Below are positions 26,092 to 32,827 of a DNA stretch of 64,000 nt, one piece after another. The notes below the pieces were generated by a model. The model did no database searches, had not been told where the DNA came from, and was given only the letters and a program-made list of their open reading frames with translations. Origin of the DNA: Giesbergeria sp. (GTDB lineage Bacteria > Pseudomonadota > Gammaproteobacteria > Burkholderiales > Burkholderiaceae_C); contig JAKLLE010000013.1 in the NCBI GenBank assembly GCA_023150295.1, positions 1-64,000 of the forward strand, given 5' to 3'. Numbering within the stretch: the stretch's first letter is position 1; the number at the start of each line of letters is the position of its first letter. A program made the translations under genes and the position numbers.

Positions 26092-27588
26092 CTATTCGAT
26101 CACACCCTCGGTCATGTCGGCCGCGATCAGCCTGAACTGCTCCAGCGCCGCCTGCAGGTCTTCCACGATCTCCTGCGCAATCACGCCGGGCGCGGGCAGG
26201 TTGTCACTGTCGGCCAATGAATCGTCCTTGAGCCAGAAGATGTCCAGGCTGGTCTTGTCACGCGCGACCAGTTCGTCATAGCTGTAGGCGCGCCAGCGGC
26301 CTTCGGGGCTCTCTGGCGACCAGGTGGCCTGCCGCTGGTGGCGGTTGCCCACCTTGTAGAGGTCCACAAACTCATCCAGATCAGCCCGCGTGAGCGGGTT
26401 GGTCTTGAGGGTGAAGTGCTTGTTGGTGCGCAGGTCGTAAATCCACAGCTGCTTCGTCCATGGCGTTTCACTTGCGCCCTTCTTCTCGAAGAACAGCACA
26501 TTGGCCTTCACGCCCTGGGCGTAGAACAGGCCCGTGGGCAGGCGCAGCAGGGTGTGCACATCGCACTCGTGCAGCAGCTTCTTGCGGATGGTTTCGCCCG
26601 CTCCGCCTTCAAACAGCACGTTGTCCGGCAACACCACCGCTGCGCGGCCGTGGGTGGTGAGCAGCGTCTTGATGTGCTGCACAAAGTTGAGCTGCTTATT
26701 TGAAGTGGTAGCCCAGAAGTCGTCGCGCTCGATGGTGTCTTTTTCGGTGCTGGTGCGGCCGTCTTCACCCACGATAACGGTGCTGCTCTTCTTGCCAAAG
26801 GGCGGGTTGGCCAGCACCACCTCATAGCGTTCGCCGGGGTCAGCCGCCAGCGCGTCGCCCACCACCACGGGCACGGATTTCTCAGAGCCAATGCCGTGCA
26901 GCATCATGTTCATGGCGCACACGCGGGCCGTGGCCTGCACCAGCTCGTAGCCGGTAAAGGCCTTTTCCTTCAGGTGCTTGAGCTGGTCGCGTGTGAGGCT
27001 CTTGTTGTGGCTGGTGATGTAGTTGTGCGCGGTGAACAAAAAACCACCCGTGCCACAAGCCGGGTCGCAAATGCGCTCGGCCGGCAGCGGTGCGATGCAG
27101 TCAACCATGGCCTGGATCAATGCACGCGGCGTGAAGTACTGGCCCGCACCGCTCTTGGTGTCTTGCGCGTTCTTTTCCAGCAGGCCCTCGTAGGCATCGC
27201 CCTTCACATCGGCACCCAGAATCGTCCAGGTCTCGGCGCCAATCAAATCGACGATCACACGGCGCAGTTTGGCCGGGTCCTGGAACTTGTTTTGTGCCTT
27301 GCCAAAAATCAGGCCCAGCGTGCCCTTCTCTTGCCCCAGCCTTTCCAGCGCGTGGCGGTAGTGTTCAAACAGCTCGTCGCCGTCCTTGGCCAGCAGCGTG
27401 GGCCATGCGTAGGCGGCGGGTACGATGCTGGGGTGGTTGTAGGGCGGTGCGCTGCGCTCGTCGGCCATCTTGAGGAACAGCAGGTAGGTCAGCTGCTCCA
27501 CATAGTCGCCATAGCTCATGCCGTCGTCGCGCAGCACGTTGCAGTAGTTCCAGAGCTTCTGGACGAGGGAGTGGGTGGTGGTGTTCAT
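26092..27588 (-). CDS. hsdM: Type I restriction-modification methyltransferase subunit HsdM
   Basis: This 498-residue N6-adenine methyltransferase is the modification subunit of the type I enzyme. The HsdM N-terminal helical domain (residues about 5-130) is followed by the SAM motif DPACGTGGF (175-183) and the catalytic NPPFGKK (261-267). Together with HsdS it methylates, and with HsdR it restricts. It is the last gene of the hsd locus, and its ATG overlaps the stop of the AbiEii toxin gene (ATGA). Its translation is therefore tied to the toxin-antitoxin operon rather than to hsdR or hsdS. Confidence 0.96.
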   Translation of the reverse strand: MNTTTHSLVQKLWNYCNVLRDDGMSYGDYVEQLTYLLFLKMADERSAPPYNHPSIVPAAYAWPTLLAKDGDELFEHYRHALERLGQEKGTLGLIFGKAQNKFQDPAKLRRVIVDLIGAETWTILGADVKGDAYEGLLEKNAQDTKSGAGQYFTPRALIQAMVDCIAPLPAERICDPACGTGGFLFTAHNYITSHNKSLTRDQLKHLKEKAFTGYELVQATARVCAMNMMLHGIGSEKSVPVVVGDALAADPGERYEVVLANPPFGKKSSTVIVGEDGRTSTEKDTIERDDFWATTSNKQLNFVQHIKTLLTTHGRAAVVLPDNVLFEGGAGETIRKKLLHECDVHTLLRLPTGLFYAQGVKANVLFFEKKGASETPWTKQLWIYDLRTNKHFTLKTNPLTRADLDEFVDLYKVGNRHQRQATWSPESPEGRWRAYSYDELVARDKTSLDIFWLKDDSLADSDNLPAPGVIAQEIVEDLQAALEQFRLIAADMTEGVIE

Positions 27589-28439
27589 GGTGCCGATGTT
27601 TCGTTCATACCTCTGAGCAGCGCCTGCAACTGCATGGCGGCTTGCTCCGGGCTTCTGGGGTTCATTTGCCCGGGCAATATGCCGGGCTGTTCGGTACGCA
27701 CCTGTTGCGCAATGATGGCGCTCACGCGTTCCAGGGCCTTGGTGTCGAGCTGTTTCGCAATATCGCGGCCCAGCATGCGCGCACCCGCCAGAAGATAGTC
27801 AAAGCCATCCTCCTGCGTCCATGGCAAACATTCGCCCCACAACCGCGCCTCATGCCCTGTGTCGAGGTAATGGTTCAAGATCTGTTGAAGATCCTGCGCA
27901 TCCTTGCCCGGCGAGCGGTGATGGCGATCTTGCCAGCAGACGATCTTGAGCCAGGCCAGGGCGGGCAACGACACCACCGCAGCCTGCACGCCCTGTGGCA
28001 AAGCCACGTTTGCGGCAGCAGCCAGTGCCTCGCGAAAGCCGAACACGTCCATCACCACGTCCCCGGCGGGCGGCCATGCAATCTGCCGCTGCCCGGTCTC
28101 GATGGCGCCAAAAGGAACCAGGTCGATGGGCAGACCACCGCCATGGCGCAATCGGTGGGGCAGGCCCTGTGCTTGCTCAAACCGTCCGGAGTGAACCAGC
28201 TGGTTGCGCAACCGCTCAAAAGTGGCCCAGTCGTTGACGGCCAGCGCAAAGTCCACATCGGTCGTCTGGCGTTGCACAGGCACCCCCCATGCATAGTGCA
28301 GGTGCAGGTCGCGCGCAAAGGCTCCGGTGATCAGCAGGGCAATTCCCAGTGGTGCCGCCATGGCCTGCACATCGGCCACCACACGGGCATGCAGACCGAG
28401 TTCAGCCTTGTGCGAAAGTGCCAGCAAGGTATTGCTCAT
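27585..28439 (-). CDS. AbiEii-type nucleotidyltransferase toxin
   Basis: This 284-residue protein has the nucleotidyltransferase core of AbiEii/DUF1814 toxins: a G-A/S motif in LLITGAFARDLHLHYA (about 37-52) and the metal-binding DVD in RQTTDVDFALAV (61-63). A helical C-terminal half follows. Type IV AbiEii toxins add nucleotides to RNA targets. Start 28439 (MSNTLL) lies 38 bp inside the end of the AbiEi-like gene. Its stop overlaps the hsdM start. GC content is somewhat lower than average in places. The assignment as toxin rests on the fold signature and the adjacent AbiEi-like gene. Confidence 0.8.
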   Translation of the reverse strand: MSNTLLALSHKAELGLHARVVADVQAMAAPLGIALLITGAFARDLHLHYAWGVPVQRQTTDVDFALAVNDWATFERLRNQLVHSGRFEQAQGLPHRLRHGGGLPIDLVPFGAIETGQRQIAWPPAGDVVMDVFGFREALAAAANVALPQGVQAAVVSLPALAWLKIVCWQDRHHRSPGKDAQDLQQILNHYLDTGHEARLWGECLPWTQEDGFDYLLAGARMLGRDIAKQLDTKALERVSAIIAQQVRTEQPGILPGQMNPRSPEQAAMQLQALLRGMNETSAP

Positions 28440-29436
28440 ACAGGACATGTGCGGTTTCGATGCAGCGGCCATCCCCCGTGGCCAGCAAATCGGCGTACAC
28501 CAGAACCGTGGGCACGGCGTCGGGCCGTGGCCCGGCGGGCAGCTGGCCCCAGAAAGGCTTGCGCCACTCCAGCGTGCGCTCGGTCTGACCATGGGCCCTG
28601 GTCATGCGCTGCCTGGCCATCAGCGGGGTTGGCAGGCGCTGGGCATAGATGGTCAGGACACCGGGGCGCAGGTAGTTGGTCAGCAGGCTGGCGGCCGGCT
28701 CGCCGCCCCACAACGCCTCGGCCGGGTCCAGTGCCCATGTTGTCCAGGTATCGAACCCGGGCGTTAGATACACCCCCTGCAAGGTCTTGGCGCGCAGACG
28801 GCGGGCATAGGCCTGGGCCCAGGCATCGAGCACACGGCGCGTGGCGTCCAGTCGGCGGCGTTTGCCCAGCACCACCAAGTGCCCCAACTGCTGCAAGTCC
28901 TGCAGCACTGCGGGCACCCCACCCAGGGCCACACCTGCTGCGGCAGCAATGGCCCGGTGGGGCGCGTTGGCCAGCGTGGGGTCGCACAGCAAGGCAAACA
29001 GAACTTTCAAACCCGCAGGCGTATCCGCCCGGCCTGCAGCGGCAGGCACGGGCTTGGTAGCCGGCTTGCGCCCGGTGATGAAGACCAGCGGCGCGGGCAG
29101 CCAGGCATTGCCCACAGTGTCGGCAAACGGCTGCCCTTGTGCGCGCAAGTCGTCGGCCACGGGCGGCGTGACGTATTCAGCCGCCAGCACCGTGGGGTTG
29201 CCGCCCACGGCAGCCTGCTGGCGTGCCTGCATCAGTGCAGCCCCCATGGTGGCGCGCGCCAGGTGGGGCGCTGGCACCACCGTGTAGTCAGCCCCTGGTT
29301 CCATGGGCCCCACGCGCAGGGTGAATGCGCCCCCGGGCGCGGACAGTGCGTTTGCCGACACGCCCATGGCGACCAAGGCCTGCGCCACGCGCTCGGCCAA
29401 CACAGCGGGTTGATCTGCTTTCATGGAAACGTTCAT
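28402..29436 (-). CDS. AbiEi-family antitoxin/transcriptional regulator
   Basis: This protein has up to 344 residues. It matches the AbiEi type IV antitoxin layout, with a central winged-helix segment (PHRAIAAAAGVALGGVPAVL then DLQQLGHLVVLGKRR) and an effector domain carrying YLRPGVLTIYA and LEWRKPFWGQ. AbiEi proteins bind inverted repeats in their own promoter and counter AbiEii without direct contact. Palindromes fitting that role lie just upstream (29431-29447 and 29493-29515). The start may be 29436 or the ATG at 29424; the former lies inside the first palindrome. It overlaps the toxin gene by 38 bp. Confidence 0.8.
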   Translation of the reverse strand: MNVSMKADQPAVLAERVAQALVAMGVSANALSAPGGAFTLRVGPMEPGADYTVVPAPHLARATMGAALMQARQQAAVGGNPTVLAAEYVTPPVADDLRAQGQPFADTVGNAWLPAPLVFITGRKPATKPVPAAAGRADTPAGLKVLFALLCDPTLANAPHRAIAAAAGVALGGVPAVLQDLQQLGHLVVLGKRRRLDATRRVLDAWAQAYARRLRAKTLQGVYLTPGFDTWTTWALDPAEALWGGEPAASLLTNYLRPGVLTIYAQRLPTPLMARQRMTRAHGQTERTLEWRKPFWGQLPAGPRPDAVPTVLVYADLLATGDGRCIETAHVLYEQYLAGTFAQG

Positions 29437-29515
29437 TTTTTATGAACACACCTGCATTTTGAACGATGAACGTCAGGCATGGGAAATATCTCGTTGTTCA
29501 ATTTTAATGAACAAC
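29431..29515. promoter_or_regulatory. Inverted-repeat operators of the AbiE operon
   Basis: Two palindromes sit at the AbiEi start. One is GTTCAT-N5-ATGAAC (29431-29447). The other spans 23 bp at 29493-29515 with 8-bp arms GTTGTTCA and TGAACAAC around a 7-nt AT spacer. Further GAAC half-sites lie between and beyond. The region is strikingly AT-rich for this genome. AbiEi antitoxins are known to autorepress through paired inverted repeats of about this length, so these are likely operators. Confidence 0.65.
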
Positions 29516-29621
29516 ATGATTTATTGAACATAATTCCGTGGCGGCTCTTGTTCGGGCCGTTGGTTCGCCATGCAGTCCGCCCCACGCAGGGGCCCAGCAC
29601 CGGCATGACTTGTGGATCAAA

Positions 29622-29672
29622 TTGGCTTCTAGCGCCCGTATTCATTGCGCAAGAAGCTATCAATACAGGAGC
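29622..29672. repeat. Dispersed repeat, degenerate copy e
   Basis: TTGGCTTCTAGCGCCCG, then GCGCAAGAAGCTATCAATAC, is a weak match to the dispersed repeat family. It lies in the 258-bp gap between hsdS and the AbiEi-like gene, which otherwise holds only the operator region. Confidence 0.55.
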
Positions 29673-29694
29673 AAAAACAATTCCCTTGAGGCGC

Positions 29695-31110
29695 CTAAGC
29701 CGCGCTCGTTCCAGAAAATGCCCTGGCCAGCGTCGCCTGCCGCAGCGCCTGCGCGCGCTGGAGGTTGGCATCGACCTCGGCTTCGACTTCGCGGATGATG
29801 GACAGGTGGCGATCGACTTCGGCGACGATTCGGACTTGTTCAGGTAGCGGTGGCAATGGCACACAAACTGCCCTGACCAAGCTCAAATTCAAATTCGGCT
29901 GAACTCCACCAGACGCCACTTTGCGCATCTCTTCGTAGTTGAGTTCGAGAAAGTGGCGCAAATAGCCACGGATGGACGAATCAACCTGCAAGGCAGCCAG
30001 CGCCTGATTTGTCGATGCCGGAATGCGAAGCTCAGTGCATTTGCCACGTGTCTTGCCCTCGCCATACATGGCGATCAGGAGGGTCCCAATCGGGTAGAGC
30101 GTCAGATTGGTTTCTGCAAGCGCCAGCTTGGTCACAAACTCAGATGCTTGATCAACGTAGTCGCCATTCACAACACTACTCGTGACCCAGGGCACATCTC
30201 CATCATTCCAATACGCTGCCTTGTCGCGCTTTGGAGTTGCGCCAGTTCCAACATCTGCCAGCTGATCAACGCTGGCCCAGGTCCAACCTTCGGGCAAAGT
30301 CGTTTCCACTGTTGGTGCCTCGGGCGCTTTCCACTTTCCACGCCCCGCCCACTTCGCCCGCCGCTCCTCAAGAATTCGCTGCAAAAGCTGTTCGCCAGTC
30401 TCGTAGGTGCGGCCTTCGCGGCGGGCCTGGGTGGCTTCGGTTTCTACGAGGCGGCCTTCGACGGCGGCTTTGAGGACGGAGGCTTTGTAGCGTTTGAGGT
30501 TGGCTTTGACGCGCTGGAGGTTGGCGACGGCTTCGTCGAGGCGGGAGAACTGCTTTTCGAGTTCGGCGACGATTTCATCCTGCACAGCCGGTGGCGCGAC
30601 AGGAATCGGAATTCGGGACAACATCGTGGCATTCACGTTCTGAACCGCAATGCCTTTCTTGCCCGTATTGATTGCCTGCCAATAAGCAGGGCTCTGAAGG
30701 TAGTACTTCAGATACTTCGTAGAAATTGACGTTTTGGGCCGAAAGCGGATCAGGTAAGACGCGAACACTGCTGGCTCGGGTTTCACGACCAAGTAGTTCA
30801 CACCAATCGAGCCAGTGCGCGAAATTAGGATGTCGCCATCTTTGATGAGGTACTTTTCCAAATCGCTGGGAGCTTCCACACAATAGGGAACGCTGCTCCA
30901 ATCCACAACGCCGGGCGTGATGTCCGTCGTGCGCAGAAATTTGACACCGCTCCCAGCCTTGTCAGCTTTGGTGGTCCATCCGTACTGAGATTTCTCGCAG
31001 AGCGAGCCCAACGTTTCAAGCGTCCAACTTGCAGGAAGGGCTGCGGCAATTTGCGCATGCAGTGGTGCGAGTTCGTCGGCTTCGTCAATTTCCTCAATCA
31101 CTTCACTCAC
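29695..31110 (-). CDS. hsdS: Type I restriction-modification specificity subunit HsdS
   Basis: This 471-residue specificity subunit has two target-recognition domains, each followed by a conserved coiled-coil spacer. The first half runs to QFSRLDEAVANLQRVKANLK (near 190-210). The second domain starts around LPEGWTWASVDQL (near 270) and ends with QVRIVAEVDRHLSIIREVEA. The spacer DNA (about 30360-30590) is GC-rich, while both recognition domains are clearly more AT-rich, the usual mosaic of exchanged recognition domains. The start is GTG, overlapping the stop of a 37-codon ORF derived from hsdR (GTGA). Confidence 0.93.
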   Translation of the reverse strand: MSEVIEEIDEADELAPLHAQIAAALPASWTLETLGSLCEKSQYGWTTKADKAGSGVKFLRTTDITPGVVDWSSVPYCVEAPSDLEKYLIKDGDILISRTGSIGVNYLVVKPEPAVFASYLIRFRPKTSISTKYLKYYLQSPAYWQAINTGKKGIAVQNVNATMLSRIPIPVAPPAVQDEIVAELEKQFSRLDEAVANLQRVKANLKRYKASVLKAAVEGRLVETEATQARREGRTYETGEQLLQRILEERRAKWAGRGKWKAPEAPTVETTLPEGWTWASVDQLADVGTGATPKRDKAAYWNDGDVPWVTSSVVNGDYVDQASEFVTKLALAETNLTLYPIGTLLIAMYGEGKTRGKCTELRIPASTNQALAALQVDSSIRGYLRHFLELNYEEMRKVASGGVQPNLNLSLVRAVCVPLPPLPEQVRIVAEVDRHLSIIREVEAEVDANLQRAQALRQATLARAFSGTSAA

Positions 31111-31200
31111 GCCGCCAACTCCCGATTCAACTCCTCAATCACCTTGGGCAGTTCCGCGCCAAAGAGCTGGTGCACCTTGCCTAGGCCGCCTTGGGCGTTG
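31106..31200. repeat. 95-bp direct repeat, copy A
   Basis: It matches 32733-32827 in the same orientation with three mismatches. The two copies flank the DUF4062-GHKL gene and each carries the hsdR 3' end with the GTGA junction. Confidence 0.92.
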
Positions 31201-31220
31201 GATTGTTTTTGATGTTTCAT
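31107..31220 (-). pseudogene. 37-codon ORF: duplicated C-terminus of HsdR
   Basis: Reading ATG AAA CAT CAA, this ORF encodes MKHQKQS and then the last 30 residues of HsdR (from NAQGGLGKVHQLFG to NRELAA). The DNA at 31106-31200 repeats 32733-32827 with 92 of 95 identities. Its ATG overlaps the stop of the DUF4062 gene (ATGA) and its TGA overlaps the GTG of hsdS (GTGA). It is too short to be a working HsdR part, but it probably keeps translation coupled across the insertion. Confidence 0.85.
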
Positions 31221-32737
31221 ATTGTTCGTGGCCCGTTTGGCCCATTTATGGCCCGTTTGCCTTGCGCGGTGAGGCGGTATTTTTGTTGGCTGCTAGTAGG
31301 CTTGTCAGGCAGGGTCATTTCCAACCAACCTTGATCTATCAGGGGTTTAATGACTTGGTTCCTGAACTTGGTGCGGTCGGTGCGTCCGTCAATAGCCATC
31401 AATTCGGTCAAAGCCGCGCCAGTGCTGGCTTTGGCGAGGATTTCGACTTGGTGCCGACTTAGTGCCGACTTAGTGCCTGACTGGGTCCCTGCCGTGGCCG
31501 CTTCAGCACTCTCCGCTTCACCCGTGTGCCTCCAAAGGGTCTGAATAAATTGCCCACCGTCTTGCCGGAACTCGGGCGCGGGCAAGCCCGCCTGGGTGCA
31601 CAGGTGGATCATGTCCAGCGTGCCGGTGCCGGCCTTTTCAATGTACCGGGCCAAAAACAGCGGCTCGGCTATGCGCGGACTGCGGGGAATGGACGCATGG
31701 GGGCGGCGCAGGTTGTCCACGGTGAGTTGCGGGGGCAGTTCGCCGGGGTTCCATATTTCGAGCCGATCGGCAAACAACATGACTTGCACCGAGGCGTTGG
31801 AGGTGTAGTCCCGGTGCGCCACGGCGTTGACGATGGCCTCGGCGACGGCTTCGCGCGGCAGTTCGTAATCCACCGGGGCCTGTGCGCCTGCAGCGCGGGT
31901 GCCGACCCTGCGATCGATTTTGGAAAGCACAAAATCCAGCGCCTGATCGACCAGCTCAAACACCGAGCCCTTGTAGATGTGGTATGAGGGAATGGGCTTG
32001 CTGACTTGCGTGCCATGAAAGTGCATGCACTTGAGTTCCGAGCTGGGTAAGAAACGCTGCGGAGCCTGCCCGAACAGCAGGATGGCTGCATGGCTGGGCT
32101 GCCCGGCATCCAGCAAATTCAAGTGCGTCAACGCGCTGTGCATGGGCGTGGCGGGGTCGAGCGCAAAGCCGCGTTGGCTTTGGGCACGGACCAGAAAAAG
32201 CGCCAGCTTGTCTTGCGAGAGGTCGGCCAGCGTAGCGCCCGCGCAGGCGGTGGCATCAAACGGGCTGGTGCGCAATGCGCCAGTGCGAGCCAGGTGATCA
32301 ACCAGGCTGGCGTTCACGGCCGCAATCAACTCTGGCGTATCGCCAAAGCGGCGGCGAATGAGCTGGTCGCCCGCTTTGCGCACCAGTGCGCGCATTTTGG
32401 AGTGGCGCGCGCTGTCATCACTACCGTGCACATAAATCAGGCGGGGTTTGCCTAAAGCGGTGGCACGGTCAAATTCATGCTCTGTTGGCGAGATACCTTG
32501 GGCGTCTTCAAAACCATAGTCATTGCCAAACAAGCCGAGGTAAAGGGTGCAGCGGTCTACCTCGCTCAGGTACACCGCGTCGGTGCGCAGGTCTGCGGCG
32601 GGCAGGTCTTCAAACAAAAAGACATCGAAAAACCGGGACAAAAGCGGGTCAGTGTGCACAAATTCTTTGACCGCCCGGCGCTCTGCGGCCAGCTCTTTTT
32701 GCACCGAGCTGATGAAAAGGGTTTGCTTCGCGCTCAC
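31217..32737 (-). CDS. DUF4062-GHKL ATPase protein embedded in the hsd locus
   Basis: This 506-residue protein begins with a DUF4062 domain (TLFISSVQKELAAERRAVKE near residue 6, then CTLYLGLFGNDYG). The central and C-terminal parts follow the layout of AlbA/Schlafen-RecG-like ATPases: a GHKL-type N-box in AVAEAIVNAVAHRDY (298-311), then ADRLEIWNPGELP and EKAGTGTLDMI. A winged-helix tail ends the protein. DUF4062 thus takes the place of the usual AlbA_2 domain. The GTG start overlaps the hsdR stop, and its TGA overlaps the next ORF. The function is unknown, and a defence or regulatory role is inferred from the site. Confidence 0.85.
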   Translation of the reverse strand: MSAKQTLFISSVQKELAAERRAVKEFVHTDPLLSRFFDVFLFEDLPAADLRTDAVYLSEVDRCTLYLGLFGNDYGFEDAQGISPTEHEFDRATALGKPRLIYVHGSDDSARHSKMRALVRKAGDQLIRRRFGDTPELIAAVNASLVDHLARTGALRTSPFDATACAGATLADLSQDKLALFLVRAQSQRGFALDPATPMHSALTHLNLLDAGQPSHAAILLFGQAPQRFLPSSELKCMHFHGTQVSKPIPSYHIYKGSVFELVDQALDFVLSKIDRRVGTRAAGAQAPVDYELPREAVAEAIVNAVAHRDYTSNASVQVMLFADRLEIWNPGELPPQLTVDNLRRPHASIPRSPRIAEPLFLARYIEKAGTGTLDMIHLCTQAGLPAPEFRQDGGQFIQTLWRHTGEAESAEAATAGTQSGTKSALSRHQVEILAKASTGAALTELMAIDGRTDRTKFRNQVIKPLIDQGWLEMTLPDKPTSSQQKYRLTAQGKRAINGPNGPRTI

Positions 32738-32827
32738 GCCGCCAACTCCCGATTCAGTTCCTCAATCACCTTGGGCAGTTCCGCGCCAAAGAGCTGGTGC
32801 ACCTTGCCCAGGCCGCCTTGGGCGTTG
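32733..32827. repeat. 95-bp direct repeat, copy B (true hsdR 3' end)
   Basis: This is the genuine end of hsdR. Recombination with copy A would delete the DUF4062-GHKL gene and restore direct hsdR-hsdS coupling. Confidence 0.92.
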
